Below, in pieces: positions 46,401 through 57,599 of a DNA stretch of 64,000 nucleotides (position 1 is its first letter; each line of letters starts with the position of its first letter). The DNA lies in NCBI GenBank assembly GCA_030374765.1, contig JARGXX010000111.1, positions 62,001 to 126,000 of the forward strand, in the 5' to 3' direction. The DNA is from Agarophyton chilense. Its lineage: Eukaryota; Rhodophyta; Florideophyceae; Gracilariales; Gracilariaceae. The translations under genes and the position numbers were made by a program. The notes beneath the pieces are model-generated. The model did no database searches. It worked only from the letters and a program-made list of their open reading frames with translations, and was not told the DNA's origin.

Positions 46401-49400
46401 GCTTTCTCCGACATTTAGAAAGTGCAGAAAATGAAACACATTACGGATTAGCAAAAGGGGCTAAAGTAGTGGTCGGAAATGAGAAAATGGATTCGATAAG
46501 ATGCCGTAAGTTAGAACACATGCTTCTATTCAGAAATGCATGTATTTCACCCCATATCTATATGTTTAGTACCATTTTAAAGAATGACGACGTTTGTGAA
46601 CGCTGCTCCCATGATGTCTCCGATCATGAAAACTTTGTCTTCGATACTTCAATAGTTTGCCTCCTATTTTACAAGGTTAGAAAGTTCATATGAACACCAA
46701 AAATCACAGAACACATATCCGAATTTCTATAATAGGTGATACACAGAGGTTATTATTTTATGAGTCTGAATCGGAACCAAGTTTCACTGCCGCATCGTCA
46801 TTATGCAGTGAAAACCCCTGGTTTATGAGTTCAAGGTGCTGTGTGACTGCCGTGCTTTATTTTGACAGGAAGTCAAAAACATCCCAAAAATCGTCCAATT
46901 TCTGATGGAGGCCTCTTTGATGCTTCAGATGCCATTCATCAGGACACAAAATCTTCACATACTCCGCTAAGAATACCATCACAACCGCAACACGATTCCA
47001 TTGCGACATGAGCTAAAGCAAGGAACCCCAATTGTACTCTAAAGAAATGGGATTCAGCAACTCTTGCATATTGAAAAGTTTTGACTATTTGGGATTGCTT
47101 ATTTTTCCAACCGGTAAAAGCAATGAGGCAACGAATTGCAGGGTCACTTTTTGAAAACGATATTTCACAGCGATACAATTTACTTCTAGATATAAAATTT
47201 AACATCAGAGATGTTTTTATCAGAGATGTTTTTTCGCCCAATAAAGACACGGTTTTTTCGCAGCAAAACTTCGAATACCTCAGACTTCCATTTTCCTGCC
47301 TCGTGGTGGTAGGCAGTTCTTTCAATTCGTAGACGATTTGGTTGTAAAAAGAGAGCAGGTATTCCATGCTTCACTTGGTAATTCCGTAGGCTTGGATTCT
47401 TAAAATGGCTTCAGGGCAAGCAGGTAAAACTTTTTATGCTCACGAATGTCATTTTATCTCATTTTTGAAATTCTACATCTTTACAACAGTGCAGAAAAAG
47501 TTTCCATGATATAACGCTGAAGGCCTTATTTCCGACCAAAACAATGTAAATCAATGGTTTAGTGCAAAACTCAATCAGTACCCCTGAACTTTCGATTTGT
47601 GCGCAAAAGGAAAGTCTTAACTACTACAGAGGGAAAAACAAAGCTTCCAAAACCCATGTCGTTGGATGCCTGCATCGCAAAACCCTTTTTTAGCCTCTTA
47701 ACCAGCGTACTGTTGGTGGGGCTGCTCTAGGTCTCTCGAAGAGAATATTTTTTCTATGGTTCCACATGACCTTCAAGTTACGCTCAGTTCCTAATGGTTA
47801 CCAACGTTGGCACACACCCTGTTTGCCTAATCTCAACCTTTGGGTTACTTTATGAAGTGAAAATGCATATACATCTCATAATTAGGGTTTTGCGGTGCAT
47901 TGCGACGAATCATCACTGACTCACAGGACTAAAAAAGCTTTAACAGCATGTAATCACCGTTTAAGACGTTCGTGGTTTCGAGTCACAAAAGATATCTCGA
48001 TGAAAACCAGAAGAATGAAAGTTGAACACGTAGTTCTCGGGACAAAAAGCAAAGCACTAAAAGGTACGCTTAAGTGACCAGCATTTTTTACAAAATACTT
48101 TGGATCATGTCGTGTTGCCCGAGCAAAGTTTTCCAGATACACTTTGGTTTCATAATACTACCGCTCCAATCGTCAAACAATATACTGTTGTCATCTTAAG
48201 CCCTATTTCTAGCGGTGAAAGGATGTTTTATATTTAAGATTGCCGCCGCATAGAAGTAGTAATGCTTGTGGCTGTCAGGGACGCGGAACGCGTATGGTAT
48301 TCTACATTGCTTAAAAACTCGTGTAGAAAGTGCTAGAAAAGTCTGGACTTTTCTTTCCGTTGCTTAAGCTATATACATAGATGTGAGATACAAAAAAAAA
48401 GTTTATTCTTCGAAATCTTAATAGTTACGAGCCACTTTTAATTTGTCTAGCAGAGAGTAGAGTTCCCTAGAAGTTAAAAACAGCATTACAGAGGAGAAAT
48501 GCATTTCAGAGATACTTTAAGTCTTTCATATCTATGCAAAAGAAGCTCCAATGTCTCCAAGTTCTCTCCTGGTCAGCTTCGGCGTATAAACCCTCACAAA
48601 TATTTCTACGTTTTTGTTTTTGAGCCCTTGAAAGATAATAAAAGTTCAAGTATACGGTACTGAAAGATCCATATCATACTCAGTAGATACCTTACAGGCA
48701 CTTGTCACCGTTGTAGAAGCCAGTGAGGCGTTATTTGCTAGGCGTAGCACCCACTGTCAGTACATTTTCACTTTTGAAGCGCCTTTGGCATGGACGGGAG
48801 ACTTTCTGCATTTCAAAAAGTTGCTAGAACTGTCTTCATAGCCCCCAAGAGTGAAAACTTGGTTAGAGTGGTAATCAATCGGTGATTATATGAGATCTAG
48901 TTCTTGATGGGAGATGTAAAAAGTGGTGCATTCCAACTACTCCTGCAAAAGCCTTGCCTCAGGGATAAATTGAAGACATATGCAGTTTTTCATACCTCTT
49001 CTCCGAAAGACTTGTAAGGATTGCTTACGACTGCTTTTCGCTATGGCATAAGTCAAAAGACTGAAATATTCGTGACCCATCCGCATTGTTTCCGCGGAGT
49101 CAAGGGAGCCTGACCCCTGCTGAACATTAGCAGAAGTCGTTGACGGACCCCTGTATCAAAACAAAATCAGAAAGCGTGCGTATATATTTTGAAGAAAGCA
49201 AATCAAATACATTTCGGGCACTTTCAGTTACAATTAGCTTTTACGACTAGTGACATTTACTTATTAGATTGGCCGACTGTATCACACTCCATAGATATCG
49301 CCCATATTATGTGTGATATAGTGTGGTCCCGATATACGTAGAGTGCAAAAACTGTAGGAATGGGCTTGTGAAATTCTGCAGTCCGTCAAAACTGGCCTTC

Positions 49401-49700
49401 TTATGAAGCAAAAAATGACGGTTATTTTTGACAGTCTTTGTATAGCTTAAAAGCGCTTGGCAGAACGTAACACGAAGGTCTTAAAAAATGCGTAAAACTT
49501 TGTTCATGTTACAAATTCTGAGCTCCACCAAACCACGTTACGAAGCATATCGTCCTAATATAAAAATTTGAAACGAAAGCAGTAAAATAATATATTTAAC
49601 GCCAAAAATGTTTAAATGCCATATTGAAATAATTTCTTCGACTTATTTTCGCCTTTAAGATGCATTTATAATATTTAAGTCTCACTATGTAAGCAGAAAG
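43460..49700. other. Long unassigned stretch, becoming AT-rich
   Basis: No gene is recognised. Short protein-like frames occur at 44,100-44,375 (+), 45,510-45,175 (-), 46,040-46,390 (+, broken) and 47,895-48,077 (+). Near 44,410-44,510 a motif like TGC(G/A)GCxxxxGCCTCA occurs three times. A 15-bp tandem duplication (ATCAGAGATGTTTTT) is at 47,204-47,233. From about 48 kb base composition shifts to AT. Confidence 0.35.
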
Positions 49701-49716
49701 TGTATAGAAAAAAAAT

Positions 49717-50979
49717 TCAAGGAACTAGCTCAAATATGACACAATTTTTTATTATTATTCTTTTAGAATGTGTCACAGTTTTGGATTTTTTGATAGAATC
49801 AACAATATTCGAAACACTTTTCACACGAACCATTCTATATTGCAATGTTTCCAAAATTTTCTCAACAACCATCCATAAATATATATATAGCTTTATGTGA
49901 ATTGAATGTAAGGAAACGCCAAAAACTTGGAAACCTAAGTACATCTCTAAAATATTAACAATCCACAAGTTCGATACCAAGTCTGAAGTAATCAAAGGGA
50001 TAATAAAATAAGAATAATGATAATGAAAAGCTGCAACCATTATGCGAGTGAAACTCAAATACAAAAACAGTTTAAAAAAAGATAGGCTGACTGTTTGTCT
50101 TTCATCTCGGCGAATCAGGCATGAATGTCTGTCCCAAACAGTACTTGGACAATGTACTACATTCTTAGGGATATCAATCACAGATATGTTATTAAATTGG
50201 TAATAACCAGCACGATAGAGGTTCGAAAACCCTATTTCTGGTGTTTCGAAATTACTATTTCTAACTTTTCGCAATATGGCGGAATACAACATCATACCCT
50301 TCCGACCTTTGATGAAAATCTGATTATCTCTTACTTCAGGAAAAGACAATTTGGACCCAACAAATTCCAAAGAACTATACTTTAATACTTTGTCTGGGGA
50401 GCTTTCCAAATCTATCATATCCCGGTCAATAAAATATAAAACTTGACCATCCGAAATGTTAATCGTTTCAACAGCTTTCATTCTTTCTCTATATACTCTG
50501 TTGATTTCTTTTTCTGAATTTGTCCTTGGCTCTGAGATTTTTAAATTGATCCATTCGCACATCGGCCATGCTGGCTGCTTCAAATTAAAAGCATTCACAG
50601 TAACAACAGCACAATCCCATTTGACGTTCCGAAACATATGTCGTTTCAATGGAATGTTTTCAATTCTTGACCCGTCCACTAAGCATACCAGAATTAAAAG
50701 AATAAATAACCATTTTTTTTGGACGTGTAATTTAATAAGTAAAGTAAAAAAGCATACTTTTGATGCTGTTTTGTTGGTAGAAATTAAAATGGCATATTTT
50801 TTATAATACACTCTAACGCTTATCGAGGTGAATGTAAATGTCAGTGGTCCAACTATCTTCAACAGTTTTTTACCATCCTGATTTCTCGTCTTCCACTCTC
50901 CCCCTTCTTTGTATATTTGAACGGTGCTATTTATCATACCGAAAATGATCAAGATCAGATACAAAGCTCGCAGTGGCAT
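49717..50979 (-). CDS. Intact 420-residue ORF, putative membrane glycoprotein
   Basis: I do not recognise the family. The ORF is uninterrupted in AT-rich DNA where stops are frequent, so it is very unlikely to be chance. The ATG at 50,979 is preceded directly by an in-frame TAG. Residues 1-16 are a hydrophobic leader. Residues 88-103 (KKWLFILLILVCLVDG) look like a signal or membrane segment. Residues 104-298 form a hydrophilic domain with cysteines 123, 141, 277 and 287, possibly two disulfides. Residues about 301-372 carry two or three further hydrophobic segments, then a basic tail. N-glycosylation sequons occur at N17, N69, N174 and N264. A weak TATAAC lies about 75 bases upstream. The layout recalls membrane or viral-type glycoproteins, but that is only an analogy. 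Confidence 0.7.
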   Translation of the reverse strand: MPLRALYLILIIFGMINSTVQIYKEGGEWKTRNQDGKKLLKIVGPLTFTFTSISVRVYYKKYAILISTNKTASKVCFFTLLIKLHVQKKWLFILLILVCLVDGSRIENIPLKRHMFRNVKWDCAVVTVNAFNLKQPAWPMCEWINLKISEPRTNSEKEINRVYRERMKAVETINISDGQVLYFIDRDMIDLESSPDKVLKYSSLEFVGSKLSFPEVRDNQIFIKGRKGMMLYSAILRKVRNSNFETPEIGFSNLYRAGYYQFNNISVIDIPKNVVHCPSTVWDRHSCLIRRDERQTVSLSFFKLFLYLSFTRIMVAAFHYHYSYFIIPLITSDLVSNLWIVNILEMYLGFQVFGVSLHSIHIKLYIYLWMVVEKILETLQYRMVRVKSVSNIVDSIKKSKTVTHSKRIIIKNCVIFELVP

Positions 50980-53900
50980 CCTAAATTATTAATAATTGAT
51001 TGGTAAAACGACAAAGTGGCCACCATTCGGAAAAAATGTCTTCTTTGCAGTAGTTATAGGTCTCTTTGACCAGCCATTACTTAACATTAACCCATAATAA
51101 ATAAATATTTCATTTCAATTGATGCATTTAAAAAAATCGTAAGAAAAATAATTGGTTTCCGATACGTTAAACTAGACTGACCTACAGGCAAATACTAGAG
51201 AAATAAAATATAACGGGAATAGTTTTTAGTGAAATATGTTTTTACTGAAGTGAAGAGTTCTTCAACAGACTCAACTGTCTGTCGTAAAACTTGGCCTTTC
51301 CCACAAACAAACATTTGAACAGTCATTGTGTTGCGCAAAGAGAACTCGCCACTGGATTCGAATAGGTGGTTCTTCGCATTTCTTTCGCTGTTTCACCATA
51401 TTGTCGATACATGCACAAGAACAAATGTTTGCATTAAATTGAACATTCCCGCCTCGTTATGTTGCATAAAAATATCTCGACCTTGCACTCCAAAAACTGA
51501 AATAAATACAGATTTTCCTCCGCTAAACTTCTTATACATGATAACTACCCTTCAACATATATCATGAGCAAGACCTGGGCTTAGATCATGGACTGTCTTC
51601 ATGTGGCGGGTATATTTGCAAAGCGGAAATTCAGGAAGGAACGTAGATCTTAAGGAGATTGCATGTAGACTGACGTATAGTATCGGTCCACATTTTATAC
51701 CACCACAATCGGGTGAGAGTGAAACACACTCCATCTCATCCGAGAAATATTGCCTTCGTTACGAAAAGTGCATTATATGTTGCACGGCCGTTCTTAGACA
51801 ACAAATGTAGGCTGGCCTACAGAGTAGTTTCGGAATTTATATCTCAATTTAGATGAGCGATATTTCTTTCAATGGATAACAAGAACGATAGAGAATACCA
51901 ACGAGTATCAGTTACATCCGAACCAGAGTGCATAAGGCCAAGGGACCTATCTCCGTAATTCCTGAAGATGAAAGACAGAGACTATACGAAAACGGGGGGT
52001 ATGTTTACCAGATTATAGCTCTAAATTATACAACGAGAAAGTGAAGGCGGTCGAGAGAAACAGAATACATAAATATCTGTAGGAAGTGAAGAACTATATC
52101 ACTCAAATCTACAAATTAATCATAGAACTCTACAACAACTCATATGTAGTACAGTTTGAAACGGTTCGTTACGAAAAGAAATATAATTAAAAAACGGTAT
52201 TGATTTACGTTTGAAACACTCCAAAACTTAGCGACTCTCCCAAATCATAAAGGAAGATTTTGTCTCGACTTTGTCTCTTTTTATCATGAAAACACCATCT
52301 AATTATGCACGAACACTTGAAAAAAGCAGCCGAAACCCAATAAAAACATTGAAAAGCTTCAGCAGTTACACCAAGTGGTAGAAACTGACGAATCCGAGTT
52401 TTCAAGCCGTTACGAGTGACATCCTCTAATCTGGTTCCAACAATGATCATACGCCTTTCTAGAAGACCTAAGAAAAGACTCAAACACAGCGGAAAGAGAA
52501 TCCCAAAATAGTTTATGAAATAGCATCCTTGTTTAAAAACTGGCAGTCAATCAGCAATGTGGCAGAATTCTACGAAACAGTGAAAAAGGGTACTTCACAT
52601 TTCAAAACGTGTGTTTTTGTGATCTCCTCAAACCTATAAAGAAAAAAAATAACCTCGTCTATAAATAGAAGAAAAACTCTATTTGGCTTTCATAACCAAA
52701 AAGGCAAAATCACTATCTATATAAAGGAAAAGCAAACTTATGGATTTATTGTGCGATATAGCTTGCTGGAAAACTCCAGTGAGGATAATATTCAGAGCAA
52801 CTATGTTTTGTAAAACTATACTTCTTTAGACTCCGAATTTGAAACGGAGGCGGCCACTGAAAAATACCCTGGTGCTAAACCCCTCACTGAAGTGTATTGG
52901 CTCATAAACGATCAGTAATATTTTGGAAACTTAGAAAGATACGCTTCGTTATTCTTTGAAGTATGAAAATGTGGTGGGCAAAGAAAGGTTCTTTTCCTCA
53001 AAAGATGAGAAATAACGTTTTTTCATCCATTCTACCAATGAGACTGGCAAATGAGGTGTCTCTGACAGAGTTTTTGCGAACAACGTTTCATCATTTCCGG
53101 GCCATGAGCCGGCTACTATTCAAAATAAAGTGCTTCAAATGTATCCCGGTGCGATCGGCACGAAAATATTCATTACCATTACCAGCTAAAGGTATTCCCT
53201 ATTTTATTACACACCGCACACGCAATAGAAGAATAAATTTTTAAGAAAGAGGATAGAGAGATACCAGTTCCAAATATCTCTAGTATTGTATTGTTTTATA
53301 TATGCGTTCGAACGATTTCTTTGTCGCAAGTTTGGAACATGCCACCCTGCGCACGCATTTGCGACCCTTATTTGAAGAATTCCGTACTGGAAACGGCACA
53401 AGTAGTGGCGATTCTCATGACCGGCGATAATTTAATTTATAGCTAAAACGTCATTAAGGACTGTAACTTTACAATGTTGTGGTTGTGTGGCTGATCATCC
53501 CGTATTTTTTCTATATTTTTCCTGTCCTCAACCTGGAACACAGTAAATAAGGTACCACTGGTGAGGGCCGCCTTCATTTAGTAATCGTTAACTGTAGATC
53601 CGGCGAGCTATAATAAGAAGCCAAACCAAAACTAATTCTAGAGCAGCTTCGTGTACTGCAAACCATTACCCTCATGAAGTTTCATTCTTTACGTTTTCTT
53701 ACGACTATCAGCTTCACAACTAAGTTCAAGCTGTCTCCTTTTATAGCTTCAAAAACTTATTTCCTTGCGCCGCTAGGACCACATTGTCAGTTCGAACGCT
53801 GCGGGAGGTGTCTGCTCCTACAATAAAAGCGTATACTACAAGTAGGCTCCCGTCTTAGGACTCCAGGTCAACTGAACTGAAGTTTTCGTTCTTGAAACGT

Positions 53901-54600
53901 GAAATCGATGTCGATTCTAAAAGTATGCGGAATTGCACTTTTTTATTGGGCATCGTTTCCCCTCCGGCGATTTCGAAAACTCAAAATGGTTAAACATGAG
54001 CTCTAGAAATCGAAATTCAATATTTTGCTCGCACCGATAAGTAGGTATGGTGTATGGTGCCGAAGATCCGAAGCCAGTTGAGGACTGGTCTTTGTCGTCC
54101 GGCAAAACCATCCCCAAAACGGAGAGTGTCTGCATAATCAAAATAGATCACGCTTACTCTCAGTGAATGATAAAGAGATCTCTCGGATGTACTAGACCAT
54201 GCGGGAGCGGCAGTTGCGCCCACAACAGAAGCCGTAGTTCATTTTGAGGTCATTGGACTTGAAAAAAGGACAATTCTGGCAGAAATGTGTGTCTTCTCAA
54301 TTCAAAGTGAGGTGTTTCGCGCATGTGCACGGATTACATGGTACCGTATATTGCTGCTCTGGCCACTGGTGTCTAATAAAAACTTAGTGCGCAAGGGGCA
54401 ATTAGTTTCCGGAGCGATGGTGAATACATCTATGTAATAATGAGCACCATACGTGAGAATATGAACCATTTTCTAAAAAGTTGCCTTAATACGTCAATGA
54501 CGATACCCAGCTTTATCTCCGATTTGAAAAAGGTCCGAACGTAGATTACCTTTCGTTTCAAAAGCCTGGATGCGGCAGTTCACACCAAAACCCTCTATTA
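50980..54600. other. AT-rich stretch without a recognised gene
   Basis: Only short frames are present. A broken plus-strand trail at 52.83-53.4 kb (for example LDSEFETEAATEKYPGAKPLTEVYWL, then ISLSQVWNMPPCARICDPYLK) reads like decayed protein but cannot be named. A 92-codon minus frame lies at 52,483-52,205. No LTRs or transposase motifs were seen. Confidence 0.35.
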
Positions 54601-54615
54601 ATTAATTTCCTTCAT

Positions 54616-54663
54616 GATTACATGACAGCTCGCTATGCTCGTACTATTAGGCATCGCATTTTT
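54616..54663 (+). repeat. 48-bp direct repeat, left copy
   Basis: The core ACATGACAGCTCGCTA and the end TCGCATTTTT are shared with 57,198-57,245, with about five mismatches over 48 bp. This copy ends about 10 bases before duplicated segment copy 2. Confidence 0.8.
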
Positions 54664-54916
54664 GAGTAACTTAAACAAATTGGGAAGGTTTGTAAGTAAT
54701 TTATGACATCAAAATCATGTGTTTTGTTCATTCATGGCCCAAAGTTCTATACCAAAGCGGCTAGGTTAAAAAAGAACTACCCAGCACGATAGCAACCAAG
54801 AGAATCGTCCGTGGGTCGTTGTCGCTCCTCATGGCGCAACAGCATTTTCTTCCTACCATCAAAAGATCGCTCCCTCCTCCCAGGTAGAAATAAAGGTACA
54901 GCAGAATTCGCTTAAT

Positions 54917-55552
54917 TTGTTTTTTACCCGCAAGAAGCTCCATCCAAACTCCATTTCAGGCACTTCCCTCTACATTCCTCCAATGAAAAGACTTTCAGGA
55001 GTGGAACAGCCTCTTGTCAAAGCCGTTACTATAAATGACCGCGAAAGAAAACGTTTTTGTTTTCGCTTCTGCGATCGGATACATTGGGACGATCAAGAAC
55101 CGCAGTGCAAAATTGAAATGAGCCTTCTAGGAAAGACTCAAACGATGTAAGATCTTTCGGAGGTTGTCGATGTTATGGAGTTTATGGAGTTTAAAAACGT
55201 TTTCGTTGCCTACAAGCAATCAAATGATTTTCTCATGTTTGTCGGTGGTAGTCTTGAAAATGAACTAGTCATGACGGAAGTACTTCAGTCTTTGGACGAA
55301 AATCTGAATACGACGATGCGTGAACAAGCGTAGGAGGAAGCAGTGTTGGAAAATTTGAAGACAGTTCTTCTGGTAGTAGATGAATTGGCAGATCAAGAAG
55401 GCGTTATTATAGAGAGCGAGCCGGCTCAATTAGCGGCCCGAGTTGGGCAACAAGGAGGAAGCTTTATATCTCAAGTTCCCATTGGTGAACAAACTTTAGA
55501 AAAATCTCTACAGACAACTTTCGATCAGACTACTCGATCAATCTTAAGCTAA
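54917..55552 (+). pseudogene. Coatomer subunit zeta (zeta-COP), dead copy 2
   Basis: One frame runs the whole length with only two stops: TAA at 55,148 and TAG at 55,331. Motifs in order are RLSGVEQPLVKAVTINDRERKR, the LLGKTQTM end of helix 1, DLSEVVDVME, FVAYKQSNDFLMF, SLENELVMTEVLQSLDENLN, LENLKTVLLVVDELADQEGVI, AQLAARVGQQGG and a C-terminal helix ending in TRSILS and a stop. This covers the longin-like core and C-terminal tail of zeta-COP. Where copy 2 has stops, copy 1 has Gly (GGA) and Tyr (TAT). A 9-bp duplication (ATGGAGTTT twice, about 55,175-55,192) and a 3-bp difference relative to copy 1 both keep the frame. Confidence 0.92.
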
Positions 55553-55599
55553 AAAAAGCTTTATGAGTAGCACTGTTACCAAAACTCGTGTTGAAGGGA

Positions 55600-57190
55600 A
55601 AAGTTCAAAAATATGCTTCGATCTCGGCGGATCTTACTAGAAAACAGGTCGCCTTGAACCTTTTAATTCTGGTTTTTTGTCTGTGTTCTACTTCGTCAGA
55701 GTCCGTCAGCATGTCTGCGAATGAGGATTTCATGACCTGCGAAGAGTGATCAGAGTCAATGGACACGTTGCACGTGCTGGCATGCAATGAAGTTCCAGAA
55801 GATGCGACCCGGGGTTGAAGGAAGAAACCATCGTTTTTGACGAATGGCCCAATTCTTCAAGTGACTCAGAAAACCCTGAGGATACAACTAATTGACAGTC
55901 ATGACCAAAGCTTGGAAAGGATGCTCCACTTGAAGAGCTTGGTAGTGTGACTGATTCAGAATCATGATGCTCATATATGGAAGGATTACGGAGGGCGAGC
56001 TGTTCTTGACAGGATTCATCAACAATATTCCCCTTATCACTATCTTTAGATTGAGCTCCATGATCAGACCCGGAACCTCTGTACTACCGGGTGAACGCCC
56101 GACTGCAGAAAAAGAGTCCCGTGATGACGAAACGGAATGAGTTGGAACTGCAGCTTCGTATTCAGAACCATTGCGAGAAATTCCTGCGTCGTTTGTGGAG
56201 TTCATTTCAGACTGTGACGTGTCACGGCTTCCCCTTTGAACGTTGCCAATTTTCATGGCTTGAGCTCCCAAAACGGAGCGTATCTTGGACAGGAGCACAC
56301 CATGCACAGAGTCATTTAGTTCCTTTCCCTCGTCCCGCCAGTCTCAGCATTTTCTTCATTCGATGACTACTCCGATGAACTTCTGAAATAGGAAATGGAA
56401 TCACTTTAAGTAGGCTAGCTGGCGGTTTCTCCCAGCTCTACAGCTTCGTCCTCAAAGTCACCATGATCCTTCTTAATTTTTTCGTTGACTGCTTGCTTCG
56501 ATGGGATGCCAACGAGGATCACAGAGTCACGTTGGGAGTGCAAAGATAAATCGTTTTCGTTTCTCGAACTTTCGTTGTCTACTTCGTCATCATACTTCTC
56601 GCTTGGAGATATGACCGCCGGCTCCGAAAAGATCCGCTGCTGAAGTGTGGAATCATTTAATATGTGAGAGCCGGCCCTTCCTACGGTCCCAGCAATAAGT
56701 TCACCTGCTTCGTCATGATAGCCATTTCTGTTTCCATTGGCCACCTGCTCCGATGCGCTCCGAGAGACAGTCACAGAATCACGGGAGGATTGCCAAGCAA
56801 CGTTTTATCACTCTTTGCGCTTTTTTCTTCCACTATATTGTGATTTCCATCTCTTTCGGAGTTTACAGCCTGGACTGGTGGGGTCCCAGAGCAAGACGAC
56901 GAACCACATAAGGATCTCATAGACTGAAAGGCGAGATACTTTGCCCGCCATAGATTTTCGTCGTCTTTTTTGTCCTCTCCCTCATTCTCACTGTTAGTAT
57001 TTCAATCAGTTTCTAGGTCCTTAGAAAACTCTCTGGGGTCACCCGAATCGTAAGAGTGGCTGTTTGACCTTTCTGTGGAAGAGGATCCTTCGCTAGTTCT
57101 CTGGAAAACATTGCTGGACCTATTTTGGAAGCTATAGTCAGATAAGGCAAAGGTGCATGAGGTGCAGTAGCTTCCCTATGGACCATTTCC
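55600..57190 (-). pseudogene. Convergent Ser/Thr/Asp-rich gene relic, copy 2
   Basis: Frames at 56,774-56,415 and 56,307-55,888 encode charged, serine-rich, low-complexity text (SVSSSRDSFSAVGRSPGSTEV, NESSRNENDLSLHSQRDS) that matches copy 1 in place and wording. The probable C-terminal part is at 55,787-55,605 (SSFADMLTDSDEVEHRQKTR). The family is unknown, and a disordered protein is likely. Frame changes make it a pseudogene, unless introns join the parts. Confidence 0.45.
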
Positions 57191-57197
57191 TCTCATT

Positions 57198-57245
57198 GAC
57201 TACATGACAGCTCGCTACGCTCGTAATATTACGCTTCGCATTTTT
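57198..57245 (+). repeat. 48-bp direct repeat, right copy
   Basis: This is the partner of 54,616-54,663, in the same orientation. It lies directly after the end of duplicated segment copy 2, so the pair brackets the segment. Confidence 0.8.
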
Positions 57246-57517
57246 AACTGAATAATTTTGACATGGTAAAAAAAAAATTTTTGACAACAACATTTCTACT
57301 TTTAATGTGAACCTATAGTGTTTGTAAAATACCACGCGATGGCATCTGAGCGACCTAACCAAAAAATATTTTAAGTCCCAGCCAGCTCACCCCCACCCCC
57401 AAAAAACCAATCACTGACCAAAACCCATTAAATACCTACAACCAAGTCCACTACCACTATCCAAACTAAACTTCCTTCTGATTTAGGTTCGAATCTCTAA
57501 ATTAATATTCCAGGAGA

Positions 57518-57596
57518 CAGTTTTCTGTTATAATGATTTTTTCAGAAAACTGATTCCTAGTGTCAGAATTCTGCGAGTCGGGTGCAGAATTCTGAC
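57518..57596. repeat. Two adjacent perfect hairpins
   Basis: CAGTTTTCTG (57,518-57,527) pairs with CAGAAAACTG (57,543-57,552), a 10-bp stem with a 15-base loop. Ten bases on, GTCAGAATTCTGC (57,562-57,574) pairs with GCAGAATTCTGAC (57,584-57,596), a 13-bp stem with a 9-base loop. Each arm of the second hairpin itself contains the palindrome CAGAATTCTG. No gene is adjacent within a few hundred bases. Confidence 0.85.
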
Positions 57597-57599
57597 GAA

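Larger units (their letters stand above)
54673..57190. repeat. Segmental duplication, copy 2
   Basis: This is the partner of 25,544-28,040 at a distance of about 29 kb, in direct orientation. It carries the same convergent gene pair. Its zeta-COP gene is less damaged than that of copy 1. Confidence 0.85.

Noticed and set aside
47204-47233. 15-bp tandem duplication
   Set aside because: It is a single small duplication in non-coding DNA, probably replication slippage.
49700-50806. Plus-strand frames opposite the 420-codon ORF
   Set aside because: They are short shadows of the intact minus-strand ORF.
57487-57497. GGTTCGAATCT as a tRNA B box
   Set aside because: No A box, acceptor or anticodon stem can be formed with the preceding bases.
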